Below, piece after piece: positions 28,123-40,883 of a stretch of DNA of 64,000 bases (position 1 is its first letter; each line of letters begins with the position of its first letter). The translations under genes were made by a program, and so were the position numbers. Under the pieces are notes generated by a model. It saw only the letters and a program-made list of their open reading frames with translations, searched no databases and was not told where the DNA came from. Source of the DNA: Pachypanchax playfairii (Eukaryota; Chordata; Actinopteri; Cyprinodontiformes; Aplocheilidae); the NCBI GenBank assembly GCA_006937955.1, contig SSNP01000025.1:2278561-2342560 (forward strand). The letters run 5' to 3'.

Positions 28123-28612
28123 AAAAAGCAACAATATGTACGAATTTTACAGCGAAATACTCACAACAGTCTAATGTTCCACCGATGTTGAAAATAAAGT
28201 CACATTGTAACAGATCTGGATCTCAGTCAGCTGGGTGGTCGCTAGTTTCAGTCATTTTAAATACGCTGGTCTGGACCGGAATCATTATTCACACGTCCAG
28301 ACTTCCTGGTTCCATAACGAATGTGAGTCTGCAAGGTTGCCAAGTCTTCAACACAAGCAGCTGGAATTCCACAATGAGCAGCAGCAAAAAGTAAAAGAAG
28401 CAGCCCTGAAGTAACTTGTAGTAAACCTAAGAAACCACCACATCATTCCCAAAAACTGAACTAACACAAGAGAAACAAAGTGAGGATCAACACTGGAACT
28501 GGCAACCCAGCAGAAACATCGGGGGGGGAGAGCGGACGGGTATGTTTTTCTACATGAACTGAGGGACTCGAATTTGACCAGAAGGTCTAATTCTTACATA
28601 CTGTACCTTTAA
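28123..28612 (-). mobile_element. Nonautonomous DNA transposon copy with imperfect terminal repeats
   Basis: The right end, read on the minus strand, starts TTAAAGGTACAGTATGTAAG. The left end on the plus strand is AAAAGCAACAATATGTACG, an imperfect match, giving a unit of about 490 bp. About 320 bp nearest the right end matches the element at 21546-21885 in inverted orientation. No transposase ORF. Ends and size suggest a hAT-type MITE, but I cannot define a clean 8-bp target duplication. Confidence 0.6.
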
Positions 28613-30404
28613 GTTCATTGGTTCTACCCAGGTAACAGATTTTCAGATTTTAGTAGCATGAGCTGCTATTTATCTTTACTTTAAATTAGGATCATGGAGG
28701 TAGATTCATTCTGAAAACATGTTGTTTGCATTTATGATGATGTTTGTGTTAAACAGTGAAGCTTAACTCAGTAAATCATGTCAATATGGGATTTAACAAC
28801 ATAGCAAACACTGTGGATTATTAGGCTACATGAATGTCTGTACACATACTGAGAACCAATAGAAATACTTTTATCCTGAAACATTAAACAGCTTATTTTT
28901 ACTTATTACCCACTTTTAATAGATTTTTAAGGCTAAAAAATGATCATAAAACATCTTTCCCTGTAAGATTTTTGTCATTTTGGTTCATTTGCTGCTTTCA
29001 TTTCAGCAGTTAGTGAAGAAAAACAGCCATATTAGTTTAATTAAAATAAAATCACTGTTGTTTTTCGTGATGTGGTAAACTAGTCTGTTTTTATTGACAG
29101 TAGAAATATAAGATAGAAATACAGAAAATATCAGAGAAGAACATTTTACTTGTATAAAAACCATTTGGCTGTTGGAATTAGACACCGAGTGTTTCACTCA
29201 AATGAGTTTGTGCCTATTTTCATGCTAAATAACCAAAACAGACCTGGTCTGTGTGGTGAACAAACTCTTCGTGTTACTCTTACCACATACAGCCTAAAGA
29301 AACTTCACTAAAATCAATGTCATTATTTGATTAAGCTGGAAGTCCCTGATGTCCACTTTCCCAGCAACAGGACATGCAGCACAAGAGATAAAGCAGTTCC
29401 ACTAATGAAACTAGTAATAATAATTATGTAAGTGTAGAAGACTCTGATTCACATAATAAAGAGGATTTATTGCCACTTTCAGTCTCTTGGAGTCTAAAAC
29501 CCGGTTAGTGATGTTAATAGTTTCTGGTTGGAACTGACTGAATGTTCTGGTTGGATTTCTCACGTCCAGCTGATACATAGTGATGCAGATACGTTAATAT
29601 TAACCTTATTTACAATCATCATTATTATCTTCAAATATGTTTACTGAAGATCTTGTATGTAATGGACTTTTTATAATGGATTCTAAATGTATTTTTTACT
29701 TTTTTGTCTGCTTTTCCTGCATTTTTCCATTTATGAGACGTGTGTTTGCTGCTCATCACCTGCTCTGTGAGCCACATTTAGCACACCTGGATCCAATTTT
29801 CTGACTATCCTCAGAAATACTTACACCACCTGTTTCAATTCCTTCCAGATTTTCTGATGTGTCTCACAGTTTGAAGCTTTTTTTCCTCGTATTTCTTCAG
29901 ATCTGCTGGTTATTTTTCACCTGTCGTTTTTATTTTGAGGCTCCATCAGAACAGTTTTATTATCTGCTGGATTGTTAAACATTTATTTTTTGTTAGCTAG
30001 CCAAGTTTTTTGTCACCCCACCATCCTGTTACCTCACTGTTTGTGTGTATTCAGAAATAGCCAGGCATTATGTTTTACATAAAATGTGTAATTATTTCAG
30101 AAAGCTTGTAAATCAATAGAGCAGAGAAAACTTCTTGAACGTTTGTTTCTGTCCATCCAGAAAATTAAGAGTAACTCAGCCTCGAATTCATACAACATGC
30201 TGAGATGTGAAACATCGAAGGTAATCAAAGTAGTAGGAATGCTTTCAAAAGTAATTGCTTAAGTAGTTTTTATTTGTCATGTCATACAAAGTGCTGTAAA
30301 CAGGAAGAAGCTAAATCAAATTAATTTGGTGTGGCCACCTTTTGACTTTCAAACAGCACACAAGCAAATAAAACTGCAGCTAGTTGAATTTAGATTTTTT
30401 ATTT

Positions 30405-30500
30405 TCATCCATTTTCTGAATCCTGTGCTGGTGCTGGTCTCTGATGGAAAGCAGGGTCGCACCTGGACAGGTTGTCTGTCAGTCCATGTAGAGATGGACA
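30405..30500 (-). repeat. Fragment of the same interspersed repeat
   Basis: Retains CCATTTTCTGAATCCTGTGC, GCAGGGTCGCACCTGGACAGG and CAGTCCA. It sits beside the Rex1/L2-like fragment at 30545-30808. Confidence 0.55.
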
Positions 30501-30544
30501 AACTGAAGTGGGTCTTGAAACGTGCTAGTTTGCTTATTTAGGTG

Positions 30545-30808
30545 GACCAACGTGAGTCTCTCCAAGACTTTCATGATGTGGGATGTTCAGGGTAACGAGC
30601 CTGTAGTCGTTAAGGGTTGATCGATGGGATGTCTTTGGTTCTGGAACAAGGCAGGATGTTTTCCATAGAACTGGTACCTTCTCCTGGGTGAGGCTGACGT
30701 TCAAAAGATGCTGCAGAATCCCACATAGCTGATGTGCACAAGCCTTTAGAACTCTGGGACTGACACCATCTGGACCTGCTGCCTTGTTCCTGTTCAGTCA
30801 TTTATCTG
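30545..30808 (-). pseudogene. Decayed Rex1/L2-like reverse transcriptase fragment
   Basis: The minus strand reads KAAGPDGVSPRVLKACAHQL, then a KVPVLWKTSCLVPEPK segment and LNDYRLVTL. After a one-base shift near 30585 it continues TSHIMKVLERLTLVH. This is the N-terminal part of a non-LTR reverse transcriptase. About 60 codons remain open before the frameshift, so it looks somewhat younger than the copy at 3035-3500. Confidence 0.8.
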
Positions 30809-30809
30809 T

Positions 30810-33800
30810 CATGTTAATTTCCTAGTTGTTGTTTAAAGAGGCCCTTCCATTAAAAACGGTTTTTCTGAGGTTTCTGTTGAATATTTTAGCTCCACAGGTG
30901 TTCTTACCTTCATAGTGGGTGTGAAAACAGGTCAACAACTTCTCTTTCAGTTTTAATCTCTCAAACTACGCAGGTGGTGATAACACTCGAGTTCTCCAGA
31001 GTTCTAATGACCTGTATCTGTTTCATCACAACTCCTTTGTTCGTTAGTATTCATCAGCTCCTGCAGTTGAAACCACGCCTAGCATGCTGCTGGCTAAAAG
31101 CTGTTAGTATAAGACGTAGCAAACAGGAAGAGAGAATGCCTGATGTTGCCATGTCCAGCGGGGCAGGAAACAGTATACCTTGCTCTCATATGCTAGTTTG
31201 TTAGCCAATCAGAGTCCAGCAAATTCGAATAATGAATATGAACGAGCTGCTGCTGAAGCAGTCTGACGGAAGGAGAAGAAATTTAACGCAGACAGATTGA
31301 AAGGTCTGTTAATCAGTGTTTCCTGACGTTTTTTAGATATAAAATGTTTCATATTACTGGTTAATACTTAAGTACTTAATAATTAAGTCTCAATTTGTTC
31401 ACATTTTATCCTGTTATTTTTCCAGTTTGGTCACCATCCCTCTGGTTCACAGAAACTAAACTGAGAAGCAACTGAGACTTCTGAGACATTTGTTGTGCAA
31501 ATTCAAGCAATATGTCAGCGAGACCTTCTGACTCCCACAAATAAACTGAGAACCCCACAAACCTTTTATTATTTAATCTTGTAGTAATGAACAGAATCAA
31601 ATAGAAAGTGCATGTCTGTAGTTGTAGAGGCAGATGGAGTCGGATGAATTGGGTCAGTGAGGGGTTGATGAGTCAGAATCTAAACCTCCTTCAAACCAAC
31701 ATTGTGTTTCTAACTTTCTAACATTTTTATATTGTAATAATGAAAAAAAAACTCCATTAGTTTAATAAACTTTGTGTTCTCTCACCGAGTGAAAAGTTTT
31801 AAAATAAAAACAGGTTGAATTTTACTGTTTGACTTTATGTTTCGAACCGTTATCAGTCACTTTAGTAGCAAAAAGACACGGTGCTGATAAAGAAATATAG
31901 AAATGTAACTGTCTTTATTAAGGTAAGTGAGATGTAAGATGTGTGTGTTTGAAAAATAAATTGAACTAAATAAATAATTTCTCAGCATCTTGTATAAAGA
32001 TTTTGTAAAACTGGTTCAAAACTGAAAGAATTTGTCAAATGCTGGTATGAAAAGGAAATGTCCTGAGACTGATGTACATTCCACATGGTCACAGCTGAAA
32101 AGATGAAGATATTTATGGAATGAGGAGAAAAGTTACATTTTCCAGATACTTTGGAGGCAGTAGATGCCGCTCACTGTGCAACGCCAGGGGTTATTGACAT
32201 TTTTCATCTCACTGTGGAAGTATCTCAGTGAAAGATTAGATGTTTTATTAAACTGGACACATGGGGTTCTGTGCAGAATAAACAAGCTATCCAGGCACGG
32301 TGAATGAAACTAGAGGAAGAATAAAACAGAAGTAAGCCGAGTTGGTTACTACGGATACCGTACGCTCTTGACACGCTCACTTCTTTAGAGCCTGACCTTC
32401 TTCAGTCCCTCCTTCACTATCATAACATCACTCACAGCCGGCCCACTTCCAGCCCCCTCCCCACTAACATAATGACATTTGCATACAGATGTCTCACTTG
32501 TGCTGATAATACATGCAACAGTGTGTGTGTGCATGTGTGTGTGACAGCTTGTATAGGCTGCGAGTGTAATCAGCTGACATATGAGGACACGTTGAAGGGA
32601 AAGCAGCATGTGCAACCTTTTGAGAAAAAAAGTCCTCGACATTACAGTCATTATCACCGTCATTAACAGAAATAAGACGATTTCTCTGGCGCAGACAAAC
32701 AGCACACATTAGAGAGAGAACACTCCAAAGTGAATGGCTGCAGGGGAAACTGACGATGGAGGATTGGTGAATTGTTAAAATGATTTGAAAAAGCACTTCT
32801 TTTAGTTTGCTGCAACTGCGCCTGGAAGACTGAAGTAAAAAGAGGGGATTGAGTTGAACTCGGGGACCAGTTCCAAATCTGTGGCCCTGCCCCCACGCTC
32901 CCTCTTTCTCTTCTTCTTGCATCTTCTCTTGCCTCATGAAACAAGCCACCTACACTTTAGGACATCTGCTAAGCTGATTTTCTGGAGCTTAGCAGCACCA
33001 CAGTGGTATCAAAGAGATTAGGTGAAACAACATCCAACTCTGGCTTTGTGCTGCGTTCAATAATGCAGCACCGTGCAACCGTGCTCAAGTGTGTATGCCT
33101 GTTCGCCTCCAGTGTGTACTCGTTGGCTTGTGAGTTGTTTTATTTTTCCGTGGATGTGCGTGGGTGTGTATAGTATGCTCGGGGTTACAGTGCCATAAGT
33201 CACAGAGCTGGTGTAATACAGTTGGATCTGGAGCGTGAGCTCCTCTTTGCATACAAGGATTCAGAGAGCGGAACCAGAAAGCTGCTTCAGAGGATCTCTT
33301 AAAGTCTTTGTTTTTAAGCCAAACACATTATCTCTGGAGGAAAATCATTTCCAGAAAATAAACTGTTGTTTGGCACTGCTGGAAACCAACTAAATGTTTT
33401 ATTTTTTTTCTTCTGAGGTCTAACAATCATATTTGCACTTTTTTTCTTCTTCACAGAACACATGTGGTAATTTGTTTTTATTCTGCCCCATATTTGGTAA
33501 TAAAAGGGAGTTTTATGAAGCAAAAAACTACATCTTACTGCATTATGCATGCATGATGGCTAACACTTAGTAACCATCCACATACGTAATTAAGTAGTGA
33601 AATGTAATAATGTCATTTATCCCTCTGGGTTTAGGGTTGGAATAATTGCTGCAGAGTCAGGCCTACTGTGCATTTGATTTGTGTGTGTGTGAAACCATGT
33701 TTGCATGCTTGCTTGTGTGTGAGATCAAGCAAAGGAGTTCTCTTTCTTTTTTTTTTCTTCTTTTTTTTTAACAGCTTTCACTTTTTGTGCTCACTAACTA

Positions 33801-36180
33801 GAGAAAAAAGTGCAAAGGGAAGAGAAGAGGGGGGTGAAAGAAGAAAAGAGCGCAAGCCAAAGAGCGTCGGGTGCTGTGTCAGTCTGATATTTTTTTTTAG
33901 CAGTGACAGCTGGGCCCAGAAGCTCAGACCCTTTTCTTCTGGCACACAAAGCCCATTAAGTATGCCACTCGCTCAATGGCCCCCGCAGCCTCCAAATTGC
34001 TCCAAGCTCCTCCCTAAAGTGTGGCAGCCTTTGTCATTGTAATCAGGCCTTGTTTGTGAAGTGTTGCCTGTATTTACCACTGCTCGGGGTGCATATTTGC
34101 CCGGCCTGCTGCTGCTGTAGCTGCAAGAGGAGTTTAGGGAGCTAAAAGATAGAGCGAGAGCTGGAGAGGGTTAAAAAAAAAAAACAGGAAAGGAAAGAAG
34201 GAGAGAAAATGTGCTGAATGAGAAAAGGAAGTGAAGAGATCAGCAGAGGGGTGGCAATAAAGAATCTGACTCAGTGACTTTGCAGGATGACACGGGGTCA
34301 GATGGGGGGGTGACTTCTGGGACGTTAGTCTGGACAGAGGGAGTGAGGAGGGAGGGCTTATTTACATCTCCCAGAAACCGCCTCATGGCTGCAGGCTTTG
34401 CAACTTACACAAGGAAATTCACTTTAAGTTAGAAAACAACCAAAAAAAGAAAAACAAGCTCTCCCTGAGTTGGAGGAAATCACCATAACTGACAGAGAAA
34501 GTGACAGAAAGGTACAGCAGACAGACAGAGTGGCAGACGATGCAGAGCGATGTGATGCCTTTTGGCAGGGCTGACCCCATTCCCCGTGTTCCCCCTCCTC
34601 GAGCTGCAGATGAGGTTGGGTAATCAGGGGAGGAGTCTCCAGAGATGATGGTCATCCAAAGTGGCATCCAGACCAAACTTTGTCTGTCTCTTGGCCTTTT
34701 CCTTTCACTTTGAGTGTGTGTGATCGTGCTTGTTATAAATTCATAACTGCAACAAAAGAGAGAGGAAGGAGAAGCGAGTCCATGAGTAAAGAGGAGCCAG
34801 TCGAGGCCTTCATCAAACACGACGCAGAGATGATGGATTTTTATACTTTCATGACGGGATCTTTCTTGTGCTGTTGAAATGTTTTACAGTATGAGTTGGA
34901 CAAACCGTCTTTACTGAGACAGATAATGTGACGTGTTGCTGGCCTGGTGCAGTTAAAGGAAACACTCAGCTTCCATCAATATTTCATAACATACATTAGA
35001 ATAGTCTGAAGGAAACAAGTTGAAAACTGAATCCTGGATTTTATTCATTGTTTTCAGGCGTGTTTTTGCCTCATAAAACATAAATGCACATGAAAGACAA
35101 GCAACAATTTTTGCATTTAAGTTCTGATATTTGAGACGTTTAAGCCACACAGCTGATCAAATACTGACACAAAAGGATAATCTCTATTCATCCCATTAAA
35201 AATCAGAAAACTCTGTTTTGTTTTTAAAAAAAATGTCATTTCTGACGGCTGATCAGAATCCTGCAGCAGATGAATCTTATCTGTAAGTCCCTGAGAAATG
35301 AGAAAAGATCCTGGAATTTTTCAGTTCAACACGCTTTAATGATGCAACATCCTTATTTGTTTCATACACTATATCAAAGGTTTCAGTTAATACCAAAATA
35401 TAATATGTGTCTTTGTGTGAAGCTGCTGTAACAAAGTGCCTAAAAATCTCAGTGAATCATTAATTATTATTATTATTTATATGTTTTTGTTGTTGTTATT
35501 GGTTAGTTTCATCATCTTTTCAAATGTAAATGACATTGAAACTTATGAATCATAAGTCAGTGTAAAATAGATTAACAAACAAATGAATGAAAATCCTTGA
35601 AGTCCCCCAAAAAGTCTGGAAGATCAGAACCAATTTCAAGATAACAAGAAAGTCAGTTAAAGCGTAAACGGCTGGATCAGGACTTTTGCACAGTTTTGTG
35701 CATCAGACAGAAGTTTGAAGGATTCCTCTCTGCGTCGGCTCGTGATGACGCTCTTCTCCGTGTCTAATGGGAGTTGACAGATATGGGTACGATCATGCTG
35801 CTGCGGATGTTGGAGAGAGACTGAGTGAGGTCGGGGGTGTGAGAGTGATGCAGTGGGGCCGTGCAGGGTAATAAAGTCATGGTGTTATGATCCTGATTGT
35901 TATCCTCAGAGCTGAAACGCTGCCATGTTATTGAATGTCTGTGAATTAAAACCAGGAATTGCCTGAAACTCTTTTGTCACTTTAAACGTGAATCTGCAGA
36001 TTTATTTCAGAAACAAACTGTTGGTCCAGCAGCAGGAGAGTGAGCGTCGTTTCTCCTGGAGATGCTGAATAATGATAACGACCCTCGTAGGATTGGACTT
36101 TTGAACAATAATGATGATGAAGTGAATTTTCCATTAATTACCTGAAGGGGGTCGTTTTCTCAACAAGGTCCCATTTCCTG
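30810..36180. other. Intergenic, no gene recognised
   Basis: Apart from the block at 33900-34120 it holds AT-rich DNA, short poly-T and TG tracts, and the reverse of the CTGTGCAAAAGTC phrase at 35681-35693. Confidence 0.5.
33900..34120. promoter_or_regulatory. Conserved-looking noncoding block upstream of myt1
   Basis: Unique sequence with CCCATTAAG, TTTGTCATTGTAATC, GCCTTGTTTG and GCTGCTGCTGTAGCTGC, about 10 kb upstream of the main leader exon. No reading frame with homology. Confidence 0.25.
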
Positions 36181-36216
36181 CTTTTTGATGTGTGCGGGTA
36201 TTTGTTTGAACTTCAT

Positions 36217-36269
36217 TGTCAGCACCGTCTCGTGGACAGCTGGAGTTTGAGTTCAGCTGAGTTCAGCTG
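36217..36269 (+). promoter_or_regulatory. Candidate REST (RE1) expanded-spacing site with three CAGCTG E-boxes
   Basis: Left half-site TCAGCACC (36219-36226), a 7-bp spacer, then right half-site GGACAGC (36234-36240). Canonical RE1 has a 2-bp spacer; expanded spacings are known for REST. CAGCTG occurs at 36238-36243, 36254-36259 and 36264-36269. It lies about 7.6 kb upstream of the main leader exon of a neural gene. Confidence 0.4.
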
Positions 36270-36734
36270 CTTGTTAGACAGAGAAAAAGAGGCAACGAGG
36301 GGGTGTGTGCGTGTGTGTGTGTGTGTTTCGTTTTGTTTGCACACGTCTGTGAACATACATATATCTGTGTGGGGGTCCTATCTGGAACAGAAGGATGAAG
36401 GGGGGGTTGAACGGTGAAGTTAATAGGCTAATGAGAGCAGCTAAAGAATACAAGAGGCTGTCTGGTACACACAGATAAAAAAGAGAAACTTGAGGAGACA
36501 TTAGTTAAGACGCAGCAGCTCTCTTTAACAGTTACATGGTTTTGTCTGTGCACTATGAAAGGCACTTTAATCAGCGCTGGATGTCTCACAGTTGTGTGTT
36601 TCTCCATCATGTTGAAGCAGAGACGGGAGACGGAGGCGGGTCTGAGTGTCTGTAGGTTTTAGGTTCCAGCTACACACACCGTTTTTCTTTATTTGAAAAA
36701 TATCAGTGTAGATCATAAGTAGAAGTCAGTCATT

Positions 36735-37018
36735 ATCTGTACCTGTTTGTTCCTGTTCAGGGTCCTGGGGCGCTGATGTCTCCAGTTGTCATCGGGCTAG
36801 AGGCGGAGCTACACCTGGACAGGTCACCAGTCCATCACAGGGCCACATATAGAGAAACAACCACTCACACCTGGGGACAATTTAGGATTTTTAATTAAGC
36901 TCAAGCATAGATAAACCACACATGCACGGGGAGAACATGCAAACATCCCAGCCCAGTTTTAAACCAGAACCTGCTTTATGCAAGGCAACAACTCTACCCA
37001 CTGCACCACCGTGCAGCG
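36735..37018 (-). repeat. Teleost interspersed repeat (SINE/L2-tail type), near full copy
   Basis: Contains the phrases found in thousands of fish loci: ACCTGGACAGGTCACCAG, CCATCACAGGG, GGGACAATTTAG, CACGGGGAGAACATGCAAAC, and an end resembling ACTGCACCACCGTGC. Fragments of the same family occur at 39107-39382, 30405-30500, 63200-63311 and 19965-20045, all in the same orientation. Family assignment is from memory of the pattern. Confidence 0.75.
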
Positions 37019-37019
37019 C

Positions 37020-40000
37020 ATAAGTGGAAGTTCTACCAAAAACCAAGAATAACCATTCTGCGTCAGCAGAACAGCGACATTAATAACACATCAAAATGTA
37101 GAGGAAGAACATTCTGCAAATGAAAAAAAAGACAAAATTTAAGTTTCTGTATTTCTTTAAAACTTTTTACCATTTCGTTTAAGTCTCAGTGACGATCAGG
37201 ATGAAACGACTGTAAACGCTGCTCCATTCTGGTGGAGATCCACGGGAACAAACTCCATCTGTTAAACCAGACAAGAAAATCTTGACTGAGCCGCGTCGCC
37301 ACCTTTTGTTGTTGAGAATGAACCTGTGAGATCCTGTTGACACGATCCACCATGTTGTATTTTTGGAGCCAGAGTCTGCGCACTAGAAATGCTGAAAGTC
37401 CCGCCCACTCTCCGCCACACAAGAATGATGCTTTTAGGATTAAATGACTAATTAGAGGTAAACATGTAAGAAAAATCCTCATTTGAACATGAAGCAGCAG
37501 GATAAGAATCATGTGAATTAACACCTGCAAAAAAATAGATAAATCTGAGTATTTTTATTTTTAAGTTGGACGAAGTCGAATTAATTCACATGGAGGAGGC
37601 GGGACTTTTATTGGAGTTAGGCATCAGGGCCTGTGGTGTCAGAACACAGAACTAATTAATATATCATATTACGACCATTTTGGTTTGAATTTTCTTTTAA
37701 ACCGAAAATCAAAAGCTCAAATTCAAGGAAAAAGTTATTTTCTGGTTTATTTCTTGCTTTCTTTTGGATCTTTATCATCCATTTAGTTTGTTCTGATTTT
37801 GTGTTTACTTCTACTTTGAGTTGGAATTATTTATTTATTGACTGAATTCTTTTATTCTGAAAAGTCTTTGTTCTGTTTCTGTGTCTCACACCTGGATTGT
37901 TGTGCCACTAGTTGTCACTGAACTACAACATCACGTCTAAACTGAGTGTAATTTCATCAGTTCTTGTAGATTTTTCTGTTAAAATTAAAGATCAAGATTA
38001 CTGGTTTGGATTTAATTTCAGTTTAGTTTTCTTTGTCTGTTCTTTGGGTTAAAGACTCTGTTCTTCATTAACGAGCCCATATGTTGTTTTCTCACCCCTG
38101 ATGTGCCACACGGAGCTGCTTTGTTTAGACTTCTTGGCATCAAAATGCAGTCAGAGAGGTTGTTTTTTAACTTTGTGGAATCCTGGATTTGAAGGTTATG
38201 TGTGATTTTCATTTCACCCTAAATAAGGATTTAAAAACTAAGTTAACTGAAGATTGAGTTTACAACAGATGTGTTTCTGAAACTAAAAGAAAAACAGAGA
38301 AACAAACATATCTGATCTCCATCCTTCCTCTATGATGGGATTTAATAGTTTAGAGATTTTCAATGATATTTGGGTCGCTGTTCGGTGAGCTCCAGGGTAA
38401 AACCTCTGAACTCTTCATCGATCAGTTCGTTCCTGCAGTCGTCTTTAACTTGATGTTTAACAGTTGTTTAATAGTTTTCAGAGCTGCAGCGGCTCGGGAG
38501 TCCAAAGCTTCTGATTATTGGAACGACATGTGAAGAGGCTTTAAAATGTTCACCATCTGGCCTTTACGGAAGATGACTGCAAACACGTCACACCAAATGA
38601 AATGAGGATAACATTTATATGAGTTCACCTTCTGTTTAATTAATGTAAGTTTGGTTTGACGAATTGAGTTTATTCCACAGTAGAGATGCAGTTTATTTGG
38701 GTTTTTCTGTTTCAGTTGAAACAAACTGGGATTTAATTTTAACTTTAACGAAATGGGATTAAATCACATGTGAGATAAATAACTAATCTGAAAAGAGGAT
38801 TTATTTCACAAAATAACTTCAAATGCTGCCGGGAAGTTTAAGAACTGATCAATGATACACTGAAAGTAAAGACAAAGTTAAAAATTTAACCAAGAAAACT
38901 GAGTATCTTATTCAGAAGATAATTATTAACATGATCCAGGTGTGTGATAATCAGAAGTGAAAGCAGGTGTAAAACTACCAGGTATCATCTGCTTCAAAAT
39001 GTTACAATATTAAAATAAATAAATACAGACTGGAAAAAGTCTAAAGTTTAAAAAATAAATTGAACTGAGTTCTAATTATTATTACAGTCTAATCCTCCAT
39101 GATCTTCACCTGCTTGTTCCTGTTCAGGGTCGGAGCTGGTGCTGGTGTGTGTCTCCAGCAGTCATTGGGTGAGAGGCGGGGCTACACCTGCACAGCTCAC
39201 CTGTCCATCACAGGGACTCACACTGACAGACAACCAGTCATACACAAACACCTATTGGGCCAATTTTGAGTTACCAATTAACCCATGACTCTTATTTTTG
39301 GTCAGGAAGCCTGAGACACAAACACACGGGGAGAACATGAGAACAGAAAGACTCACGCCGGGTTTTGAACCCAGAACCTTCTAAGGGTTATATATTTAAA
39401 ACGCATCCAAACATGTCGGCGCTGATTCAAATAAACAGAAAATCCTTCCATAAAATTTCAAATGAAACTGGATCAGAAGTTTGTAAGAGATGGAAAGCAG
39501 CTGTTGGACATCTTGTTTTATTTTCCTTGACTTGTTAAAACTATCACCTATTTTTAAAAATCAAAAGCTTCAGTTGAATTTGTGAAGTGAAACAGAATAA
39601 CTGGATGTTTAGAAGAACATGAAGGAGTTCACTAAGTGGAAACTTGTTTCATTGTTTTGGTCTTTCAGGATTCTGAAGTTAAATAACTAGTTTTATTTAT
39701 GGATTTTTCTTTAAATCAAATTTGCATTTAGTCTGTTTTCCACCATCATTCTACCACTTACATTAGTGCTTTTTCAGTTTTTTTTTTAAGTCTTTTTCCT
39801 TTATTTTTATTTGTGTTGATTTTAGGAAAGTTTATCTGTTCACCAAAAAACAGCTTAAATCAGTTAAGATCAGTTCAGTTAATTCATACAGCTAAAATGT
39901 TTCAGGGAACAGAATTAATAGTCTTTTTTTTTTTTTTTTTTTAAACAGTACGTGATGTTTAGTTGAGCTGCTTCACTTCCGTTTGGTCTTTAAATGTTTG

Positions 40001-40650
40001 TAAAAGTTCATCTACAATTTAAACTATTATTTCTGCAACTTTTAGGATTCTTTTGTTTCAGTTTTTTTGTTTGACCCGTTGAAATGATGTCATTAAACTT
40101 TAAACGTGAACTTTATGTTGGACTCAGCAGTTGGATGAAGCGCTTCCATTCAGAACGAAACAATCCACAAAACAGTCAAAGTCTGAAATAAAATGAAATG
40201 AAGAAATAAAAGAGGTTGGGGTTGCATTAACCCCTCCCTCTCCTACATTTGGAAAGATGGGGGGTGCAATGGGAGAGCTCATTATCTGGCAGACCATCTG
40301 CTGTTGGGAGGGAGGAAGTGTCTGTCCGTCCCAGACTCAGACACTTTGAATGGGCCTGCAGATCCAGTGAAAATCTTCTCTAACTCACTGAACTGAGCTG
40401 CACATCTGCTGCATGTTCTCACACATGAGAAGGAGGAGACCATCTGAGTGGGATCCTCTCAGTCCACTTCTGAAACAGAGGCGCATCATGAGGTGGCAGA
40501 CAGAGTTTGTGTGTCTGAAATCAGATTGCCGGGAGCTTAGTGAGTGTGAGAAGTTGTCGGGAGCAGCAGATGCTCTTTGTTGCGTTCAGGGCTTTTGTTG
40601 TTGAAAGCTGACACTCGGAGTCCGGGATTGGGTCCAGCTCCCAGCAGTAA
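37020..40650. other. Intergenic, no gene recognised
   Basis: AT-rich apart from the repeat copy at 39107-39382. A poly-T run lies near 39925-39942. The 114-codon minus-strand frame at 37186-37530 has no family resemblance or splice support. Confidence 0.5.
39107..39382 (-). repeat. Second copy of the same interspersed repeat
   Basis: Shares GAGAGGCGGGGCTACACCTG, CACCTGTCCATCACAGGG, the ACCAATTAAC segment, CACGGGGAGAACATG and GGGTTTTGAACCCAGAACCT with the previous copy. The last phrase resembles an inverted tRNA-type B box. Confidence 0.7.
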
Positions 40651-40654
40651 GGAG

Positions 40655-40883
40655 GGCTCCTCTTTTCCCTATTGGCTGTTCCTGTGTGTCAGTCAGCCAC
40701 TAGGCCCCGCCCCTCAGACCTGCTGAACTCCGGTGGGGTGGGGGGGTGGAGTGAAGGGGGGAGTTGAAGTAAAGTTTGAAGAAGTTTGTTGGGCAGAAGT
40801 AAAACTTACCGGCAGCGCGCGGGTGGATGAAGACAGAGCAGACAGAAGGACCGGAAACATGAAGCTGTGCCGAACTTTTCTAG
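40655..40883 (+). promoter_or_regulatory. Candidate upstream promoter and alternative first exon
   Basis: An inverted CCAAT box (ATTGG, 40671-40675) is followed about 30 bp later by a GC box (GGCCCCGCCCC, 40703-40713), a G-rich tract and a CpG-containing segment near 40811-40825. A possible donor, TCTAG|GTTCGT, is at 40883/40884 but is weak. Its ATG (40859-40861) reads MKLCRTFLGSYRPF then stops, so any such exon would be non-coding. AAAGTTT at 40771-40777 and AAGTTT at 40782-40787 match the MYT1 recognition core. It could instead be a distal enhancer. Confidence 0.4.

Noticed and set aside
32991..33010. AGCAGCACCACAGTGGTATC as a possible RE1
   Set aside because: Only the left half-site fits. 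The right half (GGACAGC) is missing at any known spacing.
37186..37530. 114-codon minus-strand frame
   Set aside because: No recognisable domain and no conserved motif. It may be repeat-derived but I cannot name the family.
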